From contig NZ_RJKE01000001.1 in assembly GCF_003751225.1 (NCBI RefSeq), forward strand, positions 2,852,001 through 2,916,000: DNA of 64,000 nucleotides, given 5' to 3'. Below, piece after piece: positions 1 through 7,707 of the stretch. A program made the translations under genes and the position numbers. Source of the stretch: Actinocorallia herbida. GTDB taxonomy: Bacteria; Actinomycetota; Actinomycetes; Streptosporangiales; Streptosporangiaceae. The notes beneath the pieces were generated by a model. It was not told the origin of the DNA, did not search any database, and was given only the letters and a program-made list of their open reading frames with translations. Position 1 is the first letter of the stretch; each line of letters begins with the position of its first letter.

Positions 1-1
1 C

Positions 2-817
2 GTGTGGTGCCAGGGGTTCTCCGAACCCGGGGCGGGCTCCGACCTCGCGTCCCTGCGCACCCGCGCGGTCCGAGACGGCGACCACTACATCGTCACCGGG
101 CAGAAGATCTGGAGCACCCGCGCCCAGGTCGCCGACCTGTGCGAACTCCTCGTCCGGACGGGTCCGCGCGAGCCCAAGCACGCGGGCATCAGCTGGCTCA
201 TCCTCGACATGCGCGCGCCCGGCGTCGAGGTCCGGCCGCTGCGCACGATCGACGACGACGACCACTTCTGCGAGATCTTCCTCGACGAGGTGAGGGTGCC
301 CGTCGCGAACCTCGTGGGGGCCGAGAACGACGGATGGCGGGTCACCAACGTCACGCTGCGGTTCGAGCGCGGGACCGCCTTCGCGTCCCACATCGTCGAG
401 CTGCGCCGGACGCTCCGGGCCCTCGCCGCGTTCGCCGCGGTCCGCAGGACCCGCGCCGGGGTCGCGTGGGACGACCCGGGACTGCGCCGCGACGTCGGCG
501 TGATGGCCGCCGAGGTCACCGCCCTGTGGCGGATGACCCAGCTCGCGATCGCCGAGACCGCGCGCACAGGCGTCCCCTCGGCCTACGGCTCACTCGTGAA
601 GCTCCGGTACAGCGAACTCGCCCAGGCGATCGCCGACCTGCACGTCCGGATCGCCGGCCGGCCCGCCCTCGGCGGCGCCCCCGTCGCCGGACACGACACC
701 GCCCGCCTCGTCCACGACCACCTGTGGTCCCTGCACACGACCATCGCCGCGGGCACCTCCCAGATCCAGCGCAACGTCATCGCCGAGCGCGTCCTCGGCC
801 TCCCGAAAGGGCCCTAG
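2..817 (+). CDS. Acyl-CoA dehydrogenase, C-terminal part (cut by window edge)
   Basis: FAD-dependent acyl-CoA dehydrogenase (FadE class) introducing the alpha,beta double bond of an acyl-CoA. The 271 visible residues open inside the middle beta domain with the family signature CQGFSEPGAGSDLAS, continue through QKIWSTRAQ, and end in the C-terminal helical bundle with GTSQIQRNVIAERVLGLP. About 110-130 N-terminal residues lie before the window. The position just before GTSQ, where MCAD-type enzymes carry the catalytic Glu, is Ala (TIAAGTSQ), so any catalytic base must lie elsewhere, as in isovaleryl-CoA-type or heteromeric FadEs. It is followed by a decayed copy of its own tail, a thioesterase and two ligases on the same strand. 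The family is certain; the substrate is unknown. Confidence 0.93.
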   Translation: MWCQGFSEPGAGSDLASLRTRAVRDGDHYIVTGQKIWSTRAQVADLCELLVRTGPREPKHAGISWLILDMRAPGVEVRPLRTIDDDDHFCEIFLDEVRVPVANLVGAENDGWRVTNVTLRFERGTAFASHIVELRRTLRALAAFAAVRRTRAGVAWDDPGLRRDVGVMAAEVTALWRMTQLAIAETARTGVPSAYGSLVKLRYSELAQAIADLHVRIAGRPALGGAPVAGHDTARLVHDHLWSLHTTIAAGTSQIQRNVIAERVLGLPKGP

Positions 818-904
818 ATGCACATGACGACCGGCGCGGGCGCGTCGCAGGTCCGGCGGGGCGCGATCGCGCCTAGCGCTCTCGGACTTCCGGAGGGGGC
901 GTGA
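818..904 (+). pseudogene. Vestigial second acyl-CoA dehydrogenase C-terminus
   Basis: Directly after the TAG of the preceding FadE, and in the same frame, a 28-codon reading frame gives TTGAGASQVRRGAIAPSALG then LPEGA and a stop. Aligned to the tail of the intact gene (TTIAAGTSQIQRNVIAERVL then GLPKGP) it keeps the spacing, the S-Q-x-x-R core and the LGLP end, with one residue deleted. I read it as the last piece of a tandem FadE that was lost by deletion, or as a short tail duplication that has decayed. Its TGA overlaps the ATG of the next gene (TGATG), so it may still be translated and couple the two genes. It is too short to be an enzyme. Confidence 0.6.
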
Positions 905-1542
905 TGGGGGAGGCGCCGTGGACGTTCGGGGAGCGGGCGCTGCCGGAGCAGGAACGGTTCGCGCGGGAGGTACGGGCGCTGTGTTCGGTCGTGCTCGGCA
1001 TGGAGCGGGCGGATCCGGGGCTGGACGACGTCACGGAACTGCTGCGCGGGGCGCGGGAGCGGCTTGCCGGGGGAGTGCCGGAGGGGGCCGGGCCACGGGT
1101 CGGGGCACTCGTCGAGGGCGACGGGCGCGTCTACCTGGATCACGGGCAGGACGTGGGCGGGTTCAACCCGATGTTCCCGGTCTATCGGATCGAGGTGCAC
1201 GGGCCGGGGAGCGCGACGGGGACGGTGAACTTTCCCGTCTGCTACGAGGGCCCGCCCGGTCTCGTCCACGGTGGGTTCCTCGGGGTCTTCGCGGACTCCG
1301 TGGTCCAGCACCACAACTGCGCGGTCGGCCTCACCGGCAAGACCCGGGGCATGGAGCTGCGGTACCGGCGGCCCGTCCCCCTGCTCGCCGACCTCGATTT
1401 CGCCATCGCCAGGACCGTCGCAGAAGGCACGGTCACCTCGGTGCTCACGCTCGCCGCCGGCGACCGGACGCTCTGCGAGGCGACCGTGACCGCGGTCGCG
1501 AGCGACCGGACGGCCCTGCCCGCCGTTTCCCCCCGGAGGTGA
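904..1542 (+). CDS. PaaI/4HBT-type hotdog thioesterase
   Basis: Predicted cytoplasmic acyl-CoA thioesterase of about 212 residues. The hotdog-fold signature HGGFLGVFAD lies at about residue 119, in the place of the HGGxxxxxxD motif of PaaI-like thioesterases; the first 100 residues are an extra N-terminal segment seen in longer actinobacterial members. ATG 904 is preferred over GTG 901 because GGAGG at 892-896 sits 7 nt before it, and this ATG overlaps the stop of the vestigial FadE tail. The ligase gene starts 4 nt after its stop, so both are probably one transcript with the FadE. Likely job: releasing CoA from a pathway intermediate or dead-end thioester. The substrate cannot be read from the sequence. 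Confidence 0.8.
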   Translation: MGEAPWTFGERALPEQERFAREVRALCSVVLGMERADPGLDDVTELLRGARERLAGGVPEGAGPRVGALVEGDGRVYLDHGQDVGGFNPMFPVYRIEVHGPGSATGTVNFPVCYEGPPGLVHGGFLGVFADSVVQHHNCAVGLTGKTRGMELRYRRPVPLLADLDFAIARTVAEGTVTSVLTLAAGDRTLCEATVTAVASDRTALPAVSPRR

Positions 1543-1546
1543 CCCG

Positions 1547-3139
1547 ATGGACGATCCCCGCACCCTCGGCGCGGTCCTGCACCGCCAGGCCGTCGCGCGC
1601 GGAGAGGCGGCCTTCCTTGTCTGCGACGACGAACGCCTCACCTACGCCGACGCCCTGGCGCACTCCACCCGGCTCGCGAAGGCCCTGCTCGCGGCGGGCG
1701 CGGGCCGCGGCTCCCATCTCGCGATGCTCATGCCCAACGGGAAGGGCTTCGCCGTCGCCGCGCTCGCCGCGGCCCGGCTCGGCGCGGTGCTCGTCCCGCT
1801 CAGCACCATGTCGATGGCAGGGGAGCTCCGCGACCTGCTCGACCGCTCCGACGCCGAATACCTGCTCGCCTTCGCGGGGTACAGGGCCGTCTCGTTCGTC
1901 GATCGCATAGGCGAGGCCGTCGGACTGGACCCGTACTCGCCGCCGCCGCTGCTCGCACCCTCCGCGCCGACCCTTCGCCGGGTGTTCTTCGCCGGTGAGC
2001 ACGCGTTCGGCCTCCCGCAAGGGCTCGATCCCGGCTGGACGCTCGCCGGACCCCTCCGCGACGGGGCTGACGACGCGCTGCTCGAAGCCGCGGAGGCCGA
2101 CGTGGCCCCCTCCGACGACCTCGTCATCGTGCACACGTCGGGATCCACGAGCGCGCCGAAGGGCGTCGTGCACACGCACGGCGCGCTGCTCGACCACCTG
2201 CGGACCCTCAACCGGATGCGGTCCTACGGTCCCGGCGAGATCCTGTTCTCCAACTCGCCGTTCTTCTGGATCGGCGGCTTCGCCTACACCCTGCTCGGCA
2301 CGCTCCTCGCGGGCGCGACCCTCGTCTGCTCCCGTGCGGCCGACCCCCCGCGCGTCCTGGACGTCATCGAGCGCGAACGCCCCACGATGGTGAACGGGTA
2401 CGCGTCGTCGATCGCGCCCCTGGCCGCCGACCCGGGCTTCCCCGGACGTGACCTGTCCTCGATCCGGCGCGGCAACCTGTACCCGATCATGCCCGAGGCG
2501 GTCCGGCCCGCCGATCCCGGGCTGCGGCCCGGCCTGCTCGGCATGACCGAGGGCGGCAGCGTCGTCCTGGCCGCCGACCACGAGGACGAGCTGCCCGAGG
2601 AGAAGCGCGGCTCGTTCGGCGGGCCCGTCCCGGGTCTGGCGGCACGGTGCGTCGCGCGTGACGGCGGCGACGCCGCGCCGGGCGAGCCCGGTGAGCTGTG
2701 GCTGCGCGGCCCCGCGCTGATGCGGGGCTACCACGGGCGCGAGCGGCACACGACGTTCGACGCCGACGGATGGCTGCGCACGGGCGACCTCGTGCGCGTC
2801 GACGCCGACGGCCACTGGTACTTTCTCGGCCGCGACGACGACGTCATCAAGACGTCCGGCGCGAACGTCTCCCCGGCCGAGGTCCAGGACGCGATCCTGA
2901 CCGCGACCGGTCTGCCCTCCTATGTCCTCGGGCTGCCCGACCCCGAGCGAGGTCAGATCGTCGCGGCGGTCCTCGTGACGCCGGGCGCGGCCCCGCCGCT
3001 GCGCGCCGCACTCGCCCCGATCCTCTCGGCCTACAAGATCCCCCGCGCGGTCCGCGCGGTGCCCGCCTCGGCCGTGCCGCTCCGCTCCAGCGGCAAGGCC
3101 GACCTGTCCGCGCTGCGGAGGCTCTTCGATGACGACTGA
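1547..3139 (+). CDS. AMP-forming acyl-CoA synthetase (FadD-like), first of a tandem pair
   Basis: Class I adenylate-forming enzyme, 530 residues, activating a carboxylate with ATP and CoA. Visible core motifs in order: phosphate loop HTSGSTSAPKGVVHTHG (about 196), LGMTEG (about 333), LRTGDLVRVDADG with the following hinge R-D-D-D (about 410), and the C-terminal lysine motif SSGKADL (about 517). SD GGAGGTG lies just before ATG 1547. Its 3' end overlaps the next ligase by 11 nt. The two share an unusual middle segment (PFFWxGGFAxxLL) and the same short C-terminal K-x-D-L-x-x-L-R ending, so they look like an old tandem duplication that has diverged in substrate. Confidence 0.9.
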   Translation: MDDPRTLGAVLHRQAVARGEAAFLVCDDERLTYADALAHSTRLAKALLAAGAGRGSHLAMLMPNGKGFAVAALAAARLGAVLVPLSTMSMAGELRDLLDRSDAEYLLAFAGYRAVSFVDRIGEAVGLDPYSPPPLLAPSAPTLRRVFFAGEHAFGLPQGLDPGWTLAGPLRDGADDALLEAAEADVAPSDDLVIVHTSGSTSAPKGVVHTHGALLDHLRTLNRMRSYGPGEILFSNSPFFWIGGFAYTLLGTLLAGATLVCSRAADPPRVLDVIERERPTMVNGYASSIAPLAADPGFPGRDLSSIRRGNLYPIMPEAVRPADPGLRPGLLGMTEGGSVVLAADHEDELPEEKRGSFGGPVPGLAARCVARDGGDAAPGEPGELWLRGPALMRGYHGRERHTTFDADGWLRTGDLVRVDADGHWYFLGRDDDVIKTSGANVSPAEVQDAILTATGLPSYVLGLPDPERGQIVAAVLVTPGAAPPLRAALAPILSAYKIPRAVRAVPASAVPLRSSGKADLSALRRLFDDD

Positions 3140-4670
3140 CCCGCCCGTGACGCTGCCCGCGGCCCTCGCCGGGGCGGTCGCGCTCGGCCCCGACCGGGAC
3201 GCCCTTGTCACCGCCGACGCCCGGATCACCTGGGCCGGACTCGACGCGGCGAGCCGGGCCGCCGCCTCCGCTCTCGCCGCGCGCGGGGTGGGCCGACGGA
3301 CCCGAGTCGGCCTCCTCGCGGGCAACGGCATCGACTGGGCGGTGTGCGCCTTCGCCGTCCTGCGCCTGGGCGCGGTGCTCGTCCCGCTGAGCACGCTGCT
3401 GCGCGCCCCCGAGCTCGAACAGCAGCTCCGGGTCGCGGCGGTCGAACGGCTCGTGCTCGTCGGCTCCTTCCGTGGCCGCTCCTACCCCGACGAGTTCGCG
3501 GAACTGCTGCCGAAGGGCGGCAGGGCCCCTCGCCTGCCCGCGCTGCGCTCCGCCTGGCTCCTCGACGAGGTCCTCGCCGACGCCGCACGCTTCCCCCTGG
3601 CCGACGCCCTGGAGGCCCGCGTCCGGCCCGCCGACGACCTGGCGATCCTCTTCACCTCGGGCTCGCGCGGCACCCCCAAGGGCGTCATCCACACCCACGG
3701 CAACGCGTTCCGGGCCGTCGCGGCGAGCCTGCCCGTCCGCCGGATAGGGCGGGACGACCGGCTGTACATCCCGATGCCGTTCTTCTGGACGGGCGGATTC
3801 GCGGGGGGCCTCCTGACCGCCCTGGCCGCGGGCGCGACGCTCCTCACCGAGGCGACCCCCGCCCCCGAGGACACCCTCGCCCTGCTCGCCCGCGAACGGG
3901 CCACGCTCTTCCGCGGCTGGCCCGACCAGGCCGCCCGCCTCGCCGCCCACCCCGCGACCGCGCAGGCCGATCTGTCGTCCTTGCGCCCCGCGAGCCTCCC
4001 CGCGCTCCTGCCGCCCGGCCTCCGCGCCGCCCCTGGGGCCCGCGCGAACCTTTTCGGGATGACCGAGACCTTCGGCCCGTACTGTGGCGACCCATTGGAC
4101 ACGGACATGCCTTCGGCGTCCTGGGGCAGTTGCGGCACGCCCTTCCCCGGGGTCGAGGTGAGCATCGCCGACCCGTCGACGGGCAGGCCGGTGCCGCAGG
4201 GCGAGCACGGCGAGATCCGGGTCCGCGGCCCGCACCTCATGCGCGGCATCTGCGGCCGCTCCCGCGAGGACGTCTTCACCCCCGACGCCTGGTACCGCAC
4301 CGGCGACCTCGGCCACCTCGACCGCTCCGGCCGCCTCTGGAACCACGGCCGCCTCGACGACATGCTCAAGATCAACGGAGCCACCGTCTACCCCTCCGAA
4401 GTCGAATCCGCGCTGACCTCCCTCCCCGGCGTCCACGCCGCCCACGTCACCTCCCTGGACGGTCCCGACCGCCCCGTCCTCGCCGCCGCCATCATCCCCG
4501 CCCACCACGCACCCCTCACCGAACCCGCGCTCCGCGACGCCGCCCGCGCGATCCTCAGCCCCTTCAAGATCCCCCGCATCCTCCGCATCCTCGCCCCCGG
4601 CTCCGACATCCCCCGCACCCCCACCGGCAAGCCCGACCTCCCCGCCCTCCGCACCCTCCTCACCCCCTGA
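3129..4670 (+). CDS. AMP-forming acyl-CoA synthetase (FadD-like), second of a tandem pair
   Basis: Second adenylate-forming ligase, 513 residues, starting inside the end of the previous gene (ATGACGACTGA overlap), so translation is coupled. Motifs: FTSGSRGTPKGVIHTHG (about 176), LFGMTETFG (about 309), YRTGDLGHLDRSG with GRLDDMLKINGATVYPSEVE (about 390-430), and TPTGKPDLPALR at the C-terminus supplying the adenylation lysine. In the P-loop the usual T-T/S-G-x-P-K is SRGTPK, which still keeps the Gly and Lys. It is the last gene of the leftmost plus-strand group; a strong hairpin follows at 4766-4799. Substrate unknown. Confidence 0.9.
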   Translation: MTTDPPVTLPAALAGAVALGPDRDALVTADARITWAGLDAASRAAASALAARGVGRRTRVGLLAGNGIDWAVCAFAVLRLGAVLVPLSTLLRAPELEQQLRVAAVERLVLVGSFRGRSYPDEFAELLPKGGRAPRLPALRSAWLLDEVLADAARFPLADALEARVRPADDLAILFTSGSRGTPKGVIHTHGNAFRAVAASLPVRRIGRDDRLYIPMPFFWTGGFAGGLLTALAAGATLLTEATPAPEDTLALLARERATLFRGWPDQAARLAAHPATAQADLSSLRPASLPALLPPGLRAAPGARANLFGMTETFGPYCGDPLDTDMPSASWGSCGTPFPGVEVSIADPSTGRPVPQGEHGEIRVRGPHLMRGICGRSREDVFTPDAWYRTGDLGHLDRSGRLWNHGRLDDMLKINGATVYPSEVESALTSLPGVHAAHVTSLDGPDRPVLAAAIIPAHHAPLTEPALRDAARAILSPFKIPRILRILAPGSDIPRTPTGKPDLPALRTLLTP

Positions 4671-4765
4671 CCCGCCCACGCCCGAGCCCTCATCCCGTCC
4701 GAACCTTCCCGTGCACCCGCCCCTTCGGCCCCGCAGCCGCGCTCGCTGACGACCCCGCCGTCGTG

Positions 4766-4799
4766 CTCGCGTCCCGGGACGGTGGCCCCGGGACGCGAG
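4766..4799. terminator. Bidirectional hairpin terminator between convergent genes
   Basis: Perfect 13-bp arms CTCGCGTCCCGGG (4766-4778) and CCCGGGACGCGAG (4787-4799) with an 8-nt loop. It sits between the ligase ending at 4670 on the plus strand and the HEPN-type gene ending at 4807 on the minus strand. There is no clear T-run, as is common in GC-rich actinomycetes, so the role is inferred from position and stem strength. Confidence 0.65.
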
Positions 4800-4806
4800 G
4801 GCGTGC

Positions 4807-5909
4807 TCACACTCGTTCGTGCGCCGGGCCCAGGAAGGCGTCGAGGGCGTCGAGGATGGTGTCGGCGGCGGTCGGGAGGGCCAGAGCCGTCGGCTGAAGT
4901 GAAGGGCGCCGGGCGTATTCGTCGGCGCGCAGCCGGTTCGGTACCTGGCCCCAGCCGGAGAGGACGGACAGGTCGTCGGCGAGCCGGCCCATGGACTCGT
5001 CGGATGCTCCGCGCCTGCGCATCCAGTCGAAATTGATCGAGAGGACCGAGGCGTTCACGTCCGTGAAGATGCTCCAGACCGCCGCCTCGTCCGACCCGAG
5101 GGAGAACCACGCCGTGACGGACGGGTACTTGCCTGCGCCGTAGTAGTAGAAGCTGAAGGCGGGGTGGCGTTCGGCGTGCCGGTACACCGCGAGCAGGGTG
5201 CGGGCGACGTCGTCGGAGCAGTACCGGTGGATGGCGTCCAGGAGGCTGTCCTCGTCCCATTTCCGCGCGAGGAGCTCCGGCAGCGGCTCTTCGGCCGGTC
5301 GGGGAATCGCGTCGAGGGCCTCGGCTCCGGACGGCGCGGAGTCGTAGTCGACCGGTGCGGCCGGTTCGCCCAGCGCTTTGCGGATCGCGTCGGCGATCGA
5401 CTCCAGCCAGTCGATGGTCTCCTCGGCCTCGCGCGCGGTGACGGGCAGCTTCTGTGCCGGAGCGCCGGGGTCATGGTCGGCGGTGTGCGCGATGTTGTTC
5501 CTGCGCCGGGCGATGTCGCGGATCTTAGCGCGCGCCGAGTCGGCCGTCACCGGTGCCTCGGGGTACCCCTCGGTCAGGATCTCCGCCACCCGCAGCCACA
5601 GCTTGACGGTGCTGACGACGGCGAACCCCTCCTGGATCTTCTCCGGGTTCTGGAAGGTCTTGAAGGCGAACTCCCGCTCCAGATATGCGCGGAACACCTC
5701 GGCGAGCGGCTCGGAGTGATGGTGGATCTTCTCGAACGACGATATGGGCAGGGCGCCCTGGACGAGCTGCCGGGCGTATTCGATGTTCTGGAGGAACTGC
5801 TCGAAAGGACCCGGCAGCGTTTCGGTCGGCGTCGAGGGACGCGCCGCGCGATCTCAGCCCTGACCTCGGCCGGTCGCAGCCGCTGGTCGGTGTCGCGAAG
5901 GGCTTCCAT
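4807..5909 (-). pseudogene. Frameshifted HEPN-domain protein, possible defence or toxin-type gene
   Basis: The main frame encodes about 350 coherent residues from about 5853 down to the TGA at 4807. Near 110-150 it carries ARRRNNIAHTADHDPG, which fits the HEPN RNase motif R-x4-H, followed by helices typical of such domains. The C-terminal half (YYYGAGKYPSVTAWFSLG, WSIFTDV) is unrecognised. No start codon exists in this frame upstream of GTG 5697, although PFEQFLQNIEYARQLVQGAL clearly belongs to the protein. The N-terminal continuation MEALRDTDQRLRPAEVRAEI, resembling a small winged-helix, lies in another frame from ATG 5909. Joining them needs a -1 shift between about 5815 and 5853. It is either a decayed gene or an assembly error. 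HEPN proteins often act as RNases in phage defence; no partner gene is visible. Confidence 0.6.
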
Positions 5910-5986
5910 GGCGGCACGGAAGATCGGCGCGCGCCGCCCGCGTCCGCCGAGGGGCAGCCGGAACGGTGGTCGGCGTGACTTCTGGG

Positions 5987-6775
5987 TCAGGGGTGGGGGA
6001 TGGCGGCGGCGCGGATCGTGGTGGTCCGGGCCCAGGTGAGGGTGTTGTGGCGGGCGGCGGAGAGGTGGGCGGCGGCCAGGGCGTGGGCTCGGGGTTCGTC
6101 GCCTGCGGTGATGGCGGTGAGGAGTTTCTCGTGGGCGCGGATGGCGGCGCGGCGGACGGTGCGGGACATGGGGTCGGTGTGGGATTCGGGGTCGGTGGGG
6201 GTGGGGCGGGCGGAGGCGGTGACGGAGTGCCAGACGGAGGACTCGTGGGCCGACCAGAGGGTCTCCAGCGCGCCGACGACGACGATCATGGTGTCGCTGC
6301 CGCAGAGGCGGACGAGGGCCTCGTGGAAGAGGCGGGCATTGGGGACGTAGGCGTCCAGGTCGTCTATCTCGGCGATCTGCCGGTCCAAAAGGGCGCGCAG
6401 GGCGGGGACGACGGTCTCGGCACGATCCGCCCGCGCCGCGCACATCCCCGCACAGATCGGCTCAAGCCTGGTCAATGTGGTACTGACGTCGGCGGCCGTC
6501 GTCTGCCGCGACTGGAGGAGCATTCCGATCGCCTGCGCCGTCCGGTCCACGGTGGGCGAGCGTACGACGGCCCCGCCGACGTTCCCGCGCCGGACCTCCA
6601 CGAGCCCGTCCCGCTCCAGCAGCCGCAGCGCCTCCCGCAGCACCCCGAAACTCACCCCGAGCTCGGTCATCAGCTGCTCCTGCGGCGGCAGCACGTCCCC
6701 CTCCCGCAGCTCCCCGGAGAGGATCCGCTCCCGCAGCCGGTCCGCCACGAGCTCCGCCAGCAGCGGTGGCCGCAC
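5987..6775 (-). CDS. FadR-type GntR transcriptional regulator
   Basis: 262 residues. N-terminal winged helix-turn-helix with the GntR pattern LRERILSGELREGDVLPPQ then LGVSFGVLREALRLLERDGL and the wing RRGNVGGAVV (about 12-70), followed by an all-alpha FCD-type effector domain (about 100-240) with LEPICAG, and FHEALVRLCG in the metal/effector-binding helix. FCD domains sense carboxylic acids or acyl-CoA-type ligands. It lies downstream of, and on the same strand as, the large minus-strand catabolic operon but is separated from it by a strong hairpin (6837-6867), so it probably has its own promoter. A second FCD regulator at 34203-35021 shares its layout. Targets are unproven; the nearest operon is the obvious candidate. 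Confidence 0.88.
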   Translation of the reverse strand: MRPPLLAELVADRLRERILSGELREGDVLPPQEQLMTELGVSFGVLREALRLLERDGLVEVRRGNVGGAVVRSPTVDRTAQAIGMLLQSRQTTAADVSTTLTRLEPICAGMCAARADRAETVVPALRALLDRQIAEIDDLDAYVPNARLFHEALVRLCGSDTMIVVVGALETLWSAHESSVWHSVTASARPTPTDPESHTDPMSRTVRRAAIRAHEKLLTAITAGDEPRAHALAAAHLSAARHNTLTWARTTTIRAAAIPHP

Positions 6776-6836
6776 GCGCCACTCCCCTCAGGAACACCCC
6801 GATCACCAGTGCTCCGAGCATAGTCCGACGCCGCGC

Positions 6837-6867
6837 CGGCCTCCCGCCTCCGCGCAGCGGGAGGCCG
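6837..6867 (-). terminator. Hairpin terminator of the 14.5-6.9 kb minus-strand operon
   Basis: Perfect 11-bp arms CGGCCTCCCGC (6837-6847) and GCGGGAGGCCG (6857-6867) around a 9-nt loop. The hairpin starts about 20 nt past the last gene of the operon (stop at 6886) and before the GntR gene. No T-run follows, so the terminator role is inferred. Confidence 0.65.
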
Positions 6868-6885
6868 CGATGGTGCTGGAAGGGG

Positions 6886-7707
6886 TCAGGGGGTGAGGCC
6901 GAAGAAGGTCGTGGCGTTGGTGTGGAGGTAGGCGGAGAGGATGTCTTCGGGGAGGTCGAGGGCGCGGGCCTCGGTGGTGCAGCGGGTGACGGAGAGGACG
7001 GGGGAGTCGGAGGCGAAGATGACGCGGTCGGTGCCTCGGGTGCGCATGTGGTGGAGGAGAGAGGCGGGGAGACGGCGGGGGGACCAGGCCGACGTCATGA
7101 GGTGGAGGTTGCGGTACTTGGTCATGAGGCGGATGGCGACGTCCCACCACGGGTCGGCGCCGTGGTGCATGCAGAGCCTGAGGTCGGGGAAGCGCTGGCA
7201 GACGCGGTCGAGGTGCATCGGGTGCTGGGCCTCGCCGGCGATGGGCGGCCCGGGGAGGCCGGTGGCGAGGCAGAGGGGCAGGTCCCATTCGCAGCACTTG
7301 GTGTAGAGGGGGTAGTAGACGGCGTCACTCGGCGGGTACTGCCCGTCCCCCCAGAACGCGGGCCCCACCTGGGCGTAGGAGACGGGGTGGGAGCGGCGGA
7401 AGGAGTCGAGGGCCCGGAGGGTCGGCATGGGGCGGAGGAGGTCGAGGCGGCCTAGGCCGAGGGAGAATCGGTCCGGGTGGGCGTCGACGTAGGAGAGGGC
7501 GCGAGGCGAGGGCTCCGCGAGGCCCGTAAGGAGGATCGCCCGGGTGACGCCCTGGGCGTCCATCTCCTCCAGGAGGGCGTTCACCGACGTGCTGGCGAGC
7601 ATCTCGTCGCCCGCCTTGAAGTAGTCGTCCTTGACCCGGACCATCCAGTCGGGCTGGGCCCGGTCGCCGAAGTCGACGTTCACGAGGCAGTCGATCGCGG
7701 GGATCAC
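6886..7707 (-). CDS. TIM-barrel metal-dependent hydrolase (amidohydrolase-2 type)
   Basis: 273-residue amidohydrolase-2 (ACMSD-like) family protein, shorter than the two others in the window. The GTG start at 7707 overlaps the TGA of the upstream ligase by 4 nt (GTGA). The normal N-terminal metal motif HxH is replaced by DCLVNVD; a conserved His is present in MHHGADPWWD (about 185), and the C-terminal Asp in FASDSP (about 235). It is the last gene of the seven-gene minus-strand operon. Family members decarboxylate or hydrolyse small acids and lactones; with the HxH missing, the metal site is incomplete and the reaction cannot be predicted. Confidence 0.78.
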   Translation of the reverse strand: MIPAIDCLVNVDFGDRAQPDWMVRVKDDYFKAGDEMLASTSVNALLEEMDAQGVTRAILLTGLAEPSPRALSYVDAHPDRFSLGLGRLDLLRPMPTLRALDSFRRSHPVSYAQVGPAFWGDGQYPPSDAVYYPLYTKCCEWDLPLCLATGLPGPPIAGEAQHPMHLDRVCQRFPDLRLCMHHGADPWWDVAIRLMTKYRNLHLMTSAWSPRRLPASLLHHMRTRGTDRVIFASDSPVLSVTRCTTEARALDLPEDILSAYLHTNATTFFGLTP

